Below are positions 23,846 to 35,438 of a DNA stretch of 64,000 nucleotides, one piece after another. The stretch is from positions 1,500,001 to 1,564,000 of the forward strand of contig JAODUP010000044.1 of the NCBI GenBank assembly GCA_025642065.1, read 5' to 3'. The translations under genes were made by a program, and so were the position numbers. Position 1 is the stretch's first letter. The number at the start of each line of letters is the position of its first letter. Under the pieces are notes generated by a model. The model ran no database searches, was not told the origin of the DNA, and was given only the letters and a program-made list of their open reading frames with translations. This DNA is from Paralvinella palmiformis. Its lineage: Eukaryota > Annelida > Polychaeta > Terebellida > Alvinellidae.

Positions 23846-25092
23846 TGGCTGATAAATATCTTACCGAAGAGCAGTATTTAGGCTATTTACCAGCTATATT
23901 TGGATTTTATTTATAGTCCATTAAGGGTATGGGATCTCCAGATCATAATTTTGCATTTAATAAGAATGGCATAGACTTCATCATCCAATAGATATATGCC
24001 ACTAAACTAAGTAACGCTCAGCGCGATTTGCATGGCTGTCATGGTTCGGCCTGTTTAGCTCAAACGTATTTTTTGTAGAACCTATCTCATCTGACATGAC
24101 GATGTGAATGGTTAAAGCCAATGATCATATAGAATATAGTTCAATGGGTGATTCCTATTACCGTAACATTGGTATTTATGCATAATATATTGCATTGAAA
24201 GTGAACTAGCTATTTTATTTTCTGAATCAGCCATTTGTGCAATGTTTATGTAACTTCAAAGGATGTTAATACTCTAATGTAATAAAAAGAATTATTGAAT
24301 AATATACATATATGTGATTGGTTATTAATATTTTCAAAACTCTACATTAAATATTTAATAAATCTTCATTAAAATCAATTTACATTCAGCTAAAAGTTTA
24401 ATTTTAATATCATTTAAACCGATACTAAAAATCCTCTACATGTCAACATGAATATCTAAAGTGGTGGGCCGTGCATGAATATTTTTTTGGTTTCATTTCA
24501 AATTGATGCAAACGTTTCGTTTTTACTACTAATTGGAAGTTAAGAGTGTATAGAACAATTTAACAGAGTGTCAAGCACTCAGATTAACAATTTTTCTTTT
24601 TTGCCCATTTTCCAAAATGGATGCCAAGGAAAATCGCGACTTACAATTTTATTTTTTTAAAGCTCATAATTTTTACCCAGTTTCTGCGTAATATAACTTT
24701 TATTGCTATTCTATAGGTAATATTCTGTGAAGAAGGAAATGGAATTGAAATATTGATGGTTTGAATATTCTGGTATGCAAGAAATCAAAGATGGCTGCCA
24801 ATATTTGTTCCCACGTTAAGCCTCATAACGTCTTTCATATTGAACCTACATGTAGAATGGTGAATTTGGTGTCTATACCTAGGTTTTCATGTCCCGGTAA
24901 TTGAATAAAAAATAAAATAAACATGACCATATGATATTTATATGACATTTCACTTCAATGAGTCAATAAATACCATAAATAATAACACAAATCGGAAATT
25001 TGTTGTCTCTAATTTTTTTATCTTTTAATTGTATTACAATATAGTGGTAAGTATTTCTTTGACAAATTATTGAGTTTGGGATAATGGATTTC

Positions 25093-25381
25093 CTACATCT
25101 CTGAATACTGCATATAGGAAAAAACATTGATGGATTTGATGGGTTTCTGTGGAAATAAGAGATTTCGCTTTCTTAAGAACATATTTAACGCAGTCTTAAA
25201 TATTTTTATGGCTTGTTTACAGATAATCTCGTTGGCTATATTATCAGTACAGCTAATAGAAGATGGCCACCAGGGGGTTATGTTGTAACATATTATACTT
25301 TGTGTCACTGACTTATAGAATAACTGGAGTTTGCTACTTTTGACACAGAATAAATTCCGCGAATTAAGGAAGATTGATGAT
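25093..25381 (-). pseudogene. LINE reverse transcriptase C-terminal fragment
   Basis: On the minus strand LQLFYKSVTQSIICYNITPW followed by a K-rich helix resembles the post-RT domain of CR1/Rex-like LINEs (FYKS.IQS...Y.I..W). It abuts the SINE at 25382 and lies inside the inverted-repeat element. It is only a fragment. Confidence 0.5.
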
Positions 25382-25558
25382 TGATGTTTATCGGCCACTT
25401 TTGTGCACATGGTAAGCTAAATGGGCCGAGCGACCTACAGAGGTAGTGAAGCGAAGTCAAAGATGAAACAACTTTCAGATATGCATACGCTGAGAATCGA
25501 ACTCAGGTGGTAGTGATATGTGATCCAAAGCGCTACCAGTTAGACCAAGGAGGCGCCC
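25382..25558 (-). repeat. tRNA-derived SINE (SINE-C), copy 1
   Basis: The minus strand begins with a tRNA-like head: GGTCTAACTGGTAGCG as A box and GAGTTCGATTCTC as B box, spaced as in a tRNA. The body is CATCTTT/TTTGACTTCGC-like and the distal end contains GTGCACAAAAGTGGCC. A second copy lies at 39443-39632 and a fragment at 10464-10496. It is not a tRNA gene, since no acceptor stem pairs. Confidence 0.7.
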
Positions 25559-26479
25559 CAGTAGATTAAGGAATAAAACATTTTGTTTACATTTGGGTCA
25601 AAATTGTTGAACAGCGTTTTGACCATTGAAAATCGTTTATTGTTTCAGTCAAATGAGTAATGTTATAGTGTCTAAAGTTAAATATAATTTCTTTAGTTTT
25701 GGTGACATTCAACAACAAATTGTGAGAAATTTCAGCAATCTGGATTTTATAGTTGTTTTATCATTATTTGTGATCAATCCGACAATGACTGTATCATTGG
25801 TGTATTTTATCAATATGCAGTTACTAATGTGTGAATGTAAGACATTGGTATATAGTATCAATAGTACAACTGATAGTATATAACTTTATTGGTGACCTGT
25901 GTTAATGATAAGAACGTCGAACAGTCAGTCATTAATATGTATTTGTTATTTTCTGTTAATGAAGAAGTTTAATATAATAGATAATTTGATAATATAATCC
26001 AGACATGTAATGTAGTTTGCGGGTCAGTGAAGCCGTGTAGTCAGTGAAGTAGCATGGAATAAGAAGTGTAATTGTTACGTTTTGGGGGATTCATAGAACT
26101 AAATCGATCTACAAGTTTTTGTAGCAGTTTCACGTTTAAATATAATGTAGATTTTGTTTTGCTAATAGATAGGATTATTTATATAAGGAAAGTCAACTTT
26201 CATCATTCGAGACAGCTGAAGCTGGGAAGTAATGACTGTTAGACTGTAAGTAAGATCTTATGGCAATAAACTAAGAATATCTGCTAAAGAACAATGTTAA
26301 TTCAAACATTTAAAAATATGATTATCTTAAATATTTGGTCGGTATTATTTACCCGGTAGCCGGTGTCAGCCCGGAGTTTGAAACTACAAGGGCAGCCCAT
26401 CTTGAAGGTTCTGAAAAGAGAAAAATGAAATGGACCATGTGCTCACCTGGTGTTAAAAGATAAGAATTAGATTAAGAGT

Positions 26480-26924
26480 TTGTCTATCACGGCTGATCCA
26501 TCATGCAATGCATTTCAATGCAAATCGTGCATTCCAGAAAGTCAAGAAATTTGCACACATCATACAAAGCAAACTGGGTGCACAGCCTACCAATTTTCTA
26601 CAGTAAACCTCGCGTATCACGGTTTGTGTGTTCTGGACATATTAGAGTATGACTGTTCCATTCACTGTATTCCGTTTTGGAATCGATAATAGACCTATCC
26701 GGGCGAAATGCGTTGTATCGGTGACCAATTACGATCTTGGGTTAGAAACAGCTATGGTGCCCACAGTTAATAAGGGATGGCAACTTTTCACCAACGGTAA
26801 ATACCGGAATTCTTTAAGCAAATTGTTTCATATTAAACGGAGACGGAGACTAGTATTTCAGCTTAACGATTGTGTATTTCCAAATGATATAACACTATTT
26901 ATCAGGATATACCCCAATGATTGA
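26480..26924 (+). pseudogene. Decayed cysteine-rich (PAN/apple-like) ORF next to an inverted repeat
   Basis: Two overlapping open frames look like one protein split by a frameshift at about 26645-26690. The first (69 codons) has eight or more cysteines in a C-x3-C...C-x-A-Y-Q-F...L-C-V-L pattern recalling PAN/apple modules of secreted invertebrate proteins. The second (91 codons) continues RAKCVVSVTNYDLGLE and ends NDITLFIRIYPND at a TGA (26922-26924), a few bases before the right inverted repeat begins. I do not recognise a full family. It may be a host exon captured by the element or the remains of the element's own gene. A single frame break means it is probably not translated. Confidence 0.35.
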
Positions 26925-27528
26925 ATTTAAATACATGATTTTAAAATTAAACGTTTAGCTGAATGTAAATTGATTTTAATGATTTTTTATATATATTTAA
27001 TATAGACAATTTGCAAGTTTTCGAAATATTATTTTTACTTGTACCTGGGAACCAATTATATATGTATCACCTGTATATTATTTAATTTTGTTTATTACCT
27101 TGACATTAGCATGTAGTAAACATTGCACGAATGGCTGATTCAGAAGAAGAAAAAAACTGTTCACTTTCAATACAAGAACTCATGTATAAATACCAATGTT
27201 ACAGTAATAGGAATCACCCTTTGAATTATAATCTATGTGATCACTGATTTTATCCATTCACATCGTCATGTAAGATGGCAAAGGTTCTACAAAAAAATAA
27301 GTTTGAATTAGACAGGCCGAACCATGACAGCCATACAAATCGCGCTGAACGTTACTTAATTTAGTGGCATATATCTATTGGATCAAGTCTATGCCATTCC
27401 TACGACTACTACTACGCATGACTAGCGCCATTACTGCCGCCGGGTACTTGTTATTTTCTCGTTGTAATAATCATAGCGGTAAACTGCGGAATGATTGGCC
27501 AAGTTGGTGTAACTGCACTAGGTTTAGT

Positions 27529-27783
27529 TTACAATGATTTCTGCTTTAAGTAGTTTGCAATCGGTTGCTGGAACACCGCCTGGCTTAATTTTCGTGGCAT
27601 TATATCATGAACATATTCAAGTAATTTGCACGGTTCAATAAACCCCCTTGAATTTAAACAAGATCGGTGGCCTTCAAGCAGGTATGAAATCACAAATACG
27701 ACACGTGGTATTTCATGTGGAAGATAGTATGGCCTACGGGTTGCCATTAAGAGTTCTAGCTTTGGTGTGCATATGTTATCCAT
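27529..27783 (-). pseudogene. LINE endonuclease-domain fragment
   Basis: The minus-strand frame contains PKLELLMATRRPYYLPHEIP, which matches the ELL...CRPYYLPREFPQ block in the endonuclease of a LINE group common in animals (CR1/Rex1-like, from memory). It is truncated on both sides. The stretch 27800-28140 shows no further coding and has a (TA)n at 28056-28126. Confidence 0.55.
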
Positions 27784-28055
27784 GATGGTAACATTTATGC
27801 ACCAACTCCACCAGTTCCCAGTTCTTTTCCGGACTCGGATGTTCTGTCAGCATGGTACACACTGAACCCGTCTGGTTCTATACGCAAGCACTTCAATATT
27901 CCAATAGGAATTTAGTTCGGGCATACAGTTAATCGATTTTGTAGAATTTAGTCCCACGTCATTTTATTGGTGACCGGGAAGAGCTACAGGGAAAAAGTTA
28001 CAAAAAATTTAAAAAAATTCCCTACGAAATAAAGTCACAGAAAAACACCATTTCG

Positions 28056-28130
<75 letters not shown>

Positions 28131-28199
28131 TTATTAGGAAACAAAACAAATCAATGTACTAAACTCTTTCAGATTGGTTGTACGATACATTCAGATCAG

Positions 28200-30340
28200 C
28201 TAGATCCTCATCAGGTGGGTCAGCATGACGTTGTATTGGTGGTAGCGGCAATTGTTGTAAATGTCGCCGGTTCCTCCTCACTCAGTGTACCGTGCGGAGT
28301 GTTAACCAAGTATGTACGATTCTCAGGATCACTTGTAACAACATTACCCAGTTGACTCCATTTTTCTTCCTTCTCTGTTTTAATGAGCACTAGGTCCCCT
28401 GGCTGCAGGTCTTGAAGTACTCTGGCTCCATGACGTCGGTCATATTCTTCTTTAGCCTTGGCTTTTGAAGATTGTCAGACTGTCTCAACTTGGTCGTAAA
28501 TTCTCAGGGATGGTTGGAACTCTGGTTTGAAGTTGTCTGCCCATCAAAGCCCGTTGCCTTGTCGGAAATGTGGACTGCTAGTAATATGCTTGAAACCATA
28601 TTGTTTGGCAAGCACGTGAAACTCATTACACGCAAATTGCGGTCCGACACAATCACGTCAGGTATTCCATGTGTTGCAAACACTTGTTTCATCTTATTAA
28701 TTACACTAGATGCAGTATCTGTTCTTAGATATTTCTCCTTTGTCCAGAGCGAAAAATAATCACTCAGCACAAGATAACTTCAATTCTCAAATGTGCACAA
28801 ATCTGCCCCCAGTCGCTGCCAGGCTCGGTCTGGCAGTACTGTTGGACATAGTGGTTCAGCTGGTTGAGCTGGATAGTTCTCTTGACAAGTTCGACAATTT
28901 CCTACCATCTCTTTAAGTTGTTTTGCTAATCCGGGCCACCATACACAGCTATTTGCTTTCTCCTTGCATTTTCAGTAGCCTTGATCTCTGATGCAACTTT
29001 GACAAAATTTGATCTCTGCACAACTCCGGCACCACAATTCTATTTTCGAATACCAACAACCCATCCATGATAGATAATGCTCCTTTGGCTTATTGTTACC
29101 CCCTCAAACAAGTAGGTATATTCGACCTGTTCAGCGGCTATCTATTTAAATCACAATTGATGACGAACTATAGATCGACATCATGCACTGTTGCAGCTCG
29201 CAGTGCTTCGAGACGTCTGTTTCGGATTGGAAGACCAGCCTCGATAGCCTCTACATATGCAAACACTTCTTCAGTTTCACCATCGTCCTCAGTATGCGCA
29301 ATACTGGGGGTCAGGACATCAACGAGTATCAGGCACTTCCCCGGCACATAACGCACATCTGCATTGAATGGCATTAATCGTAGCAATAGTCTCTGACATC
29401 GTACATGAGCTTTGTCCAGATCCTTACTGGAAATCAGTGGCACCACAGGCTTATGGTCAGTTTGTAGCAAGGCACTCCTCTTCAATCTGGGCGTACCTCT
29501 TCTCGGCATCTGTTAGCGTGCGTGATGCGAATGCTATAGGCTGCAGCTGTTTGCCATCATGCTGAAGCAAGGCGGATCCTAATCCATAAATGCTACTGTC
29601 AGCACTCACTACTGTGTGACGGTTTGGTTGGTAGAAATGTAGTGTTGCTAGGTCTCTTTTTACTTGTACAAATGCTTTTTCCTGTTCTGGTACCCATCGC
29701 CATACTGTATCATTTTTCAGCAAGTCTGTGTGACAGGTTTCAGTAAACTGGCCAAGACTGGTATGTACTTTGATAGGTGGTTAAGCATTCCGCACAGAGA
29801 GCGCAACTCTGTTACATTTGTTGACGGTGGTAGTTCACACAATGCTCTCACTTTATCTGCATCTGGTTGTACACCTTTTTACTGATGTTTTGACCAAAAT
29901 GAGATTTGTTTTTATTCAATTTTAGTCCATAGTAACACATGGGTTTTAGTACTTCATCAAGACGTCTGTCATGTTCTTCATTGTTTCGATCCCAAATCAG
30001 TATGTCGTCAATCGCTGCATCATAACCATCTAGACCTTGTAACATTTCATTAATCTTCTTCTGGAAATCTTTCAGTCCTAAATTGATCCCTGTGGGAATT
30101 GTTGTGAAACTAAATCTCCCAAAACGTGTGATAAATTTTGTCAATGCCATGCTTTCTGGACTCAGAGGTATTTGATAGAAACATCCAACAGCATCTAGAG
30201 TGGTTAGCTTCGGTGCTATGTCTTCGAGATTTGGCAACTTATATATGGATCTTTTCACAGCATGATTCAGTTTTTTGACGTCCACACATATGCTCACATC
30301 ACCTGAACGTTTTCCAACCACTACCATAGACGCACACCAA
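28200..30340 (-). pseudogene. Ty3/gypsy retrotransposon pol relic
   Basis: Minus-strand pieces are in canonical order. RT is at 30327-29848 (SMVVVGKRSGDVSICVD, LTTLDAVGCFYQIPL, and IDDILIW where the usual box is Y-x-D-D). RNase H is at 29723-29457 ([32 protein letters not shown]) with its connection to 29168. The integrase core is at 28770-28504 (FATHGIPDVIVSD), and the integrase C-terminal part at about 28450-28250 (GDLVLIKTEKE, then DPENRTYLVNTPHGTL). Multiple frame breaks and lost integrase catalytic spacing make it inactive. Gag, protease and LTRs were not found. The RT end at about 30343 abuts the RNase-H LINE fragment. Confidence 0.8.
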
Positions 30341-30342
30341 TC

Positions 30343-30864
30343 AATCTGTTGTTGAGGATATTATGTCCAACTACAGTGGTCTTCTGGTACCAATCATTTG
30401 ATGCTGATGTGTAGTCTGTGTAGATCGATTCCAGTCGATTGGAGATGAATCTGTCAACAAGATAGTTGAATGTGCCTGGGGTATGTTCGGCATATTCGAT
30501 GACGTCTAGGCTCGTGGCTTCGTTCGCTAGTTTATCGGCTCGGTCGTTGCCCTCAAGGTTAATGTGGCTTGGAACCCAGTGGAGTATTACTTGGATTCCA
30601 CGCTGCTTGAGGGCTGATGCCGTGGTGTATATTTCTGTGATGATTTCCGGGTAGGTGTGGAAATTGGCTGTGGTGATGATGGTTAGTGCTCCCATAGAGT
30701 CCGAGTGGATGATGACTTTCGTGGATAGTCCGTCTCGATATCCATATTAGTGCTGCTTTGATTGCGTACAGCTCGGCTAAGGTGATCGGGGTGTGATTTG
30801 GGAGTAGCGAATACGAGTTGGGATCATTTATATTTCGGCTGCGTGAACTCGACTGGAAGATCAA
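30343..30864 (-). pseudogene. RNase-H-bearing LINE fragment, copy 2
   Basis: The minus strand carries the RNase H domain of the LINE also seen at 55214-56640. HTPITLAELYAIKAALIW is followed by a frameshift near 30715, then MGALTIITTANFHTY and LHWVPSHINLEGNDRADKLA. Identity with the other copy is very high. It ends at about 30343 inside NNRL, where gypsy sequence starts. 30864-31080 may continue a related coding relic, but I could not place it. Confidence 0.75.
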
Positions 30865-31129
30865 TCAGATCTTGTAGCATGCGCGGTACAGGTCGTATCG
30901 ACCGTTGAATACGTAAGGTGCGCTTGCAGCTCGTGACAGAGAGTAGAAGGGCCCGTACATCATCATCAAAGTGGCTCACCTTCTAAGCGAAGATCTGGCC
31001 TGGTTTCTTCCGGGTTCTGCCAGCTTGATCTTCCATCTGTTTTCTGACTTTAGCTAGACGGATTTGTGTTTGATCCGCTGGATGGTTGCGGGGTTGGTTC
31101 TGGATGCTCTCCCTCACTGGTATCAAAGG

Positions 31130-31157
31130 TGCGGCCTATACACGAGTATATACGGTA
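31130..31157 (-). repeat. pogo/Tigger-like terminal repeat
   Basis: Minus strand TACCGTATATACTCGTGTAT matches the end at 53783 (TACCGTATATACTCGCGTAT). The TA at the start fits a Tc1/mariner-type target site. Confidence 0.45.
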
Positions 31158-31240
31158 GTGATTCTTAGACTTCTAACCCGAGACCGTAGTGTGAAATTCT
31201 GCCGCATGGTGGCGGTAGGGGTAATTGAATCGGTCTATGC
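31147..31240 (-). repeat. Interspersed repeat, partner of 23736-23845
   Basis: Reverse complement of the repeat at 23736-23845, sharing CACTACGGTCTCGGGTTAGA. Confidence 0.55.
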
Positions 31241-31839
31241 AGGAGTGTCAGGTCCAAGTATTATTTCAAGACCAACGGGGCTCCAAAACGAACCCAAGAT
31301 ATTTACTAGATGTCAATAACACATCCACACACGCTAAACGTATATTTTTAAAGTACATCATGATGGTCAGTGCATAATTCGCTCAATCGCTGTAGGTTAA
31401 CGCCATATACTGTACTTCGGTGAACTATTTACATTTGCATGTTTATAAATAAATAAATAATAGCACATCGTAGAAAATCAACATTTCTATCAGACATCAT
31501 CATCATCCCACTTCTCTTGAAAGACCCCCATAGACACCACCACCACCAACAACAATAACATCACAACGACTCGACAGTAATCAACACGAGGTGGCTATAC
31601 CCAATAAGCGACAGCCAGGGTCTCTACATCAAAGATTTCAAGAACATTTCAACAACGTGGCTTCAGTTCATCCTAGCCCCAGGGGGTCGATGCAGCTAAT
31701 TAACTCAGTGCCTGTCAGCAGTACTAGTTTGCTCAGCAACCAGCCATGGCTTGTGAGATGCTTCAATTCAGAATAATATTTTGTGAATAACGTATTCGAA
31801 GTTTATACATTTGTATGCATGTTTCCATCTGGAACTATT

Positions 31840-32095
31840 TACTCATGGTTATGCTGTGCGGGAGATGGGACGTTCGAATCCCGGCTTTTGCATTATAGTA
31901 GGGGGAGTTTTTCATTCAGACAGGCAACTGGCAAGGTTTTCTCCATCGAATATCCAATCTATTATAAATTCAAAATTTATTTAGATTTAGTTCCCGTGGT
32001 GAAGCTGTAAATTACAGACCATATACGTCTGCCTCATTTTAGGTTGCCAGGCACTTAAAATAACTGCCATTTGGACCATTCTTGTTATAATTATC
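31840..32095 (+). repeat. tRNA-derived SINE (SINE-B), 5' truncated copy
   Basis: Contains the B box ACGTTCGAATCCC, CATTATAGTAGG, CAGGCAACTGGCAAGGTTTT and the 3' block CCGTGGTGAAGC...AAATTACAGACCATAT, as in the fuller copy at 59451-59756. The A-box half is lost. Confidence 0.7.
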
Positions 32096-32389
32096 TACTG
32101 TATTGCTTTTATTATTTTATGGGGAATTGTTAATTATCTAGTAAAAAATTAAGTAAAACCAAATGTTACAGTAATATTGTACGAACCACTTTATTACTAA
32201 CTTTATCAAACATAGAAATGCCTACCACATTCTAATTTTATTATAATAAACTGCATTGAACATAATAGTATAACACACACACATGCATGCAGGCTTGCAT
32301 GAATACATATTTTGTTTATCCTGTGAACCACACTAAAAATCCGGTTGCAGTACTGACAGCGAAAACAGCATTCAGGAGAAAAAGAACAG

Positions 32390-33600
32390 GCCCTATTGTT
32401 ACAGCACTCTCTTACTGCAACTCTCTTCTTTATAACATCGCATCTAAGATGATTTAAAAAGTTCAGTGTGTTCAGCAGTGCTTAGCTAGGGTTGTCACGC
32501 GGTCTCCTCGGTTTTCCCATTCTGTTCCACTTCTGAAACCTCTTCACTGGCTCCCTGTTCAATTTCGCATCATTTTCAAACTCTTGACCATTGCCTATGA
32601 ACTCGTTCTTCTGGAGAACCTTCATATCTATTTTCCATCCTTTCTCTAGCACACAATCCCAGAGAGCTCCTTTCATCTCTTTTTTACTTGTTGTCTGTTT
32701 CAAGGGTTAAAACTCATGCTGGGATTCATGCTTTTTCAGTTGCTGTCCCTACTCTTTAGAATTCACTCCCTGAACATGTTAAAGGGATAGTCCACCGTCA
32801 TTTCAAATTTTCAGGACTAATACAGCTATACTCACAAATGTCATAAATGATGTTAAAATGTGTAATCATCCACATATTAAATAATCCAGTTCAAAGTGCT
32901 GATTAATCGACTTTTAATGGCCTGTCGTCGCCGCCATTTTGAAGCTAGACAGAGAACGGAAGCTCCTGAATGCTGACGTGACTTCAACGCATCCTGTTGA
33001 CCTGAAGTCTGTAGAGCCCGTATAACAAGTGTGAGCAAACAATTATTCCAGAACTAAACAGCATTATCTTGTTAAAATTACGTCATAAATGATATACAGC
33101 CATATCATTTTGAGCCAGAAGGAACCTAACAAGAGGAAAATGCTTTAAAATGGCGGAGATATTAACGATCAAGAGAAACTATAATCCGCGTCAGTCTAGA
33201 GAGCGCTCATATGACGTCAAAGCATTTGAGATTTCTCCTTCCCGTCTTCGAATCTGACTTCCGGTGCAGCCGTAATGGCAGCCCTCCGTTAAATTAGATT
33301 ATTCCTCTATATCTATGAAATCAAGTATATTTCGTGATTATTTTTGTGGAATTTTTGGTTACTGTTCTAAGCATTAATTATTTACGATTTTTTTCTGAGG
33401 GTGGACTATTCCTTTAAATCATCAAATAGTGTCATTTCTTTCCGTCGCCATTTGAAAACTCACCTTTTCAAACTTGCTTATCCTTCCTAAGTTTCCACTC
33501 CATCTGATCATTTGTTTATGAATTTTACATTGTACCTGGATTATGAGTTTGCCCAACCCATGTACTAGGTCTCAGTGAGGGCGAGAATATATAATTTCTT
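32390..33600 (+). pseudogene. LINE 3' coding end interrupted by a TTAA-flanked MITE
   Basis: The flanks of the MITE (32390-32782 and 33418-33600) join into one LINE C-terminal region: NSLLYNIASK-like text, then SHSVPLLKPLHWLPVQFRII, AVPTL*NSLPEHVK and, after the insertion, SSNSVISFRRHLKTHLFKLA in the same frame. It is the family whose 3' end also lies in antisense at 4005-4640. Internal stops show it is dead. Confidence 0.7.
32783..33413. mobile_element. piggyBac-like MITE with TTAA target site
   Basis: TTAA at 32779-32782 and 33414-33417 bracket a 631-bp insert with inverted ends AGGGATAGTCCACC and AGGAATAGTCCACC (right end as reverse complement). Removing the insert and one TTAA restores the reading frame of the host LINE, so the site is certain. 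TTAA duplication is the hallmark of piggyBac-type transposition. There is no transposase inside. The interior has a perfect CRE (about 33211-33218). Confidence 0.75.
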
Positions 33601-33839
33601 AGATATTACTGGCTAATTTATTGTGGACGGACCTAACGTTGCTGGTAGCCAAGCGGATATTTTGCAGGATAGGAGGGCCTGGATTCATATGAATGCCACC
33701 TTCTAGTAGTATACAAATAGTAAGAAAAATATTACGAGATTTAGTTATATGTATAAGACTGTGAGGAAGTGAGAAGGTTATCGCTCTGCCGGAACTATTA
33801 TAATTTCACTTAGAGACAGTTTCCCATGTATAACAGCTA

Positions 33840-35310
33840 GGTCGCTTCGTCGCCAGTAGAGTCTACCAATTCGTCGCCAAAATAAAAGGTCGTTTCGTCG
33901 CCAACTTAAAGACGTTTCTTCACTTTTTGAAGCTAGCTCTTATAGTTGTTTTCGCCGCCATCAGTAATTATTCTAAAACACATACAGGTATATAAAGTTT
34001 TTAATTACTTTATGTTATTCAATTCAATCCAATCACTTTATTTCAGAACATAAAATTCCATATACATATGAATTATGATACAGTGAAGTATATATTACAC
34101 ATAACAAATTATAAACAAATTATAAATTGACTATTTTCATCCGTCTAGCACAAAAGCTAATATTATAATAAAACAAACTAGAAACAATACATTGCTAGTA
34201 GCATCTAAACGTGTTTTAAAACTATATAAAGTTTTTGCAAGCCAACACCCCAAATGAATCAATATTATTATTGACATAAATTGAAGACATACTCTCTCCC
34301 CATAAAATACCAAATAATGTTCTGTATATATTATTAAAGGCCACTACAACACGCTTATATGTATACTATTTATACTGCGACCGATAATTAAGAATGCTCC
34401 CTCTTGAATAAATTGATTTAACATATCTCATAATATCATCATCATCATCAGTTGATGTTTGTCATGTATAATTACACCTAAATTATAATGTTAATACATG
34501 TTATATGGTAATAAAGTATATATATAAAGCTTATTTTCACAGACAGTTTTGTGTTTCAATTACCTTTTCATAATTTATCGAAACATAGAACTGCAAAACA
34601 AAGGAAATTAACAGTTTTTGGCCAATTGGCGGACGGGGCTTTTTCTGAGAAATGTGTCCGAAATGCAGCCTGGCGGGCACTGCGTCAGGTATTACCAGAC
34701 ATGCAACTCAGGCGTTGTGTTTTTCATTTTAGGCTGAACAGTGGCACCAAGAGCAAACAGTTTCTAAATTTGTATAAATTAATCCGTGCTACACATAGAA
34801 GCCACTTACGTCACTACGCAAGTAAAATTCATTTGCAATGGCGTGGCCTTACGATATTGTCGCCCAAAATTCAACAAATCACAGGAAATTATTACTAAAT
34901 CATGCTCCGAGTTGATCTCAGCTAAGAAAGTGTTAAAACACGTTGTATCTGTGAATGAATAAATATTTTTGAATATTATGTTGTTAATTTTCCCTTCTGT
35001 TTTTTCTTCTTCTTATATGACTAGTCTATGCAATTTTTACTTGTCCTTCCTTTATTAAACCATTTTATTCAGTTGTGTGTTCTTGTCCTATTTCTGATAG
35101 TTACATATCTATTACATATTCGTTACATATTACTTAATTACTACTACGACTTTTGGTTGGCGACGAAACGACTTCTAGTAGACGACGAAACGACCCTTTC
35201 TTTTGGCGACGAAACGACCCTTTCTTTTGGCGACGAAACGACCCTTTCTTTTGGCGACGAACTGGTAGTGGCGACGAAACGACTCGCAGATGGGATCAGA
35301 CATATAATAG
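33840..35310. mobile_element. MULE-like element with CGTCGCC-repeat inverted ends
   Basis: The left end (33840-33920) and right end (35150-35310) are inverted and share GTCGYTTCGTCGCCA and CAATTCGTCGCCAAAA-type blocks. The right end has the unit TTTTGGCGACGAAACGACCC repeated three times. Between them, 34551-34898 encodes a MULE-transposase-like segment. Outer boundaries and target duplications could not be fixed by eye. Confidence 0.55.
34551..34898 (+). pseudogene. MULE transposase fragment
   Basis: A 115-codon open frame contains NAAWRALRQVLPDMQLRRC followed by VFHF, the block of MULE-type DDE transposases that surrounds the second catalytic acidic residue and the C-x2-H motif. In the family an acidic residue precedes A-x-W-R (as in FE.A), but here the sequence is VRNAAW, so that position is altered. 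It is far shorter than a complete transposase (500 or more residues), so it is a relic. Confidence 0.55.
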
Positions 35311-35438
35311 GTTAAGAGATAGTTTTTTTTAAATTTTTTATGACGAGTTTTCTTTCAGGTCAATGAACACCACTGAGTGATCGGTCTAGTTTTTTTTCTT
35401 TCAGGTCAGTGGGTTATATTCACAATAGGCCGTGCATT

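Larger units (their letters stand above)
23961..27400. mobile_element. 3.4-kb element with about 460-bp terminal inverted repeats
   Basis: About 460 bp starting at 23961 (AATGGCATAGACTT...) is found again as reverse complement at about 26928-27400. Matching blocks include GATTTGCATGGCTGTCATGG, CACATCGTCATG and ATTTACATTCAGCT. Identity looks like 80-90 percent with small indels, so the element is old. The interior (24425-26925) contains a LINE fragment, a SINE and a decayed cysteine-rich ORF, but no recognisable transposase. The superfamily is unknown; long inverted repeats suit MULE-like or foldback elements. Clear target duplications were not found. Confidence 0.7.

Noticed and set aside
25382..25558. 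tRNA gene on the minus strand
   Set aside because: A and B boxes are present, but the acceptor and anticodon stems do not form and the body continues as a repeat found again at 39443; it is a SINE. The same applies to 54897-54965, 55100-55172 and 59451-59525.
35150..35310. CRISPR-like array of regular repeats
   Set aside because: Eukaryotic context, only three full units, spacers absent, and the repeat is part of a transposon arm with an inverted partner at 33840.
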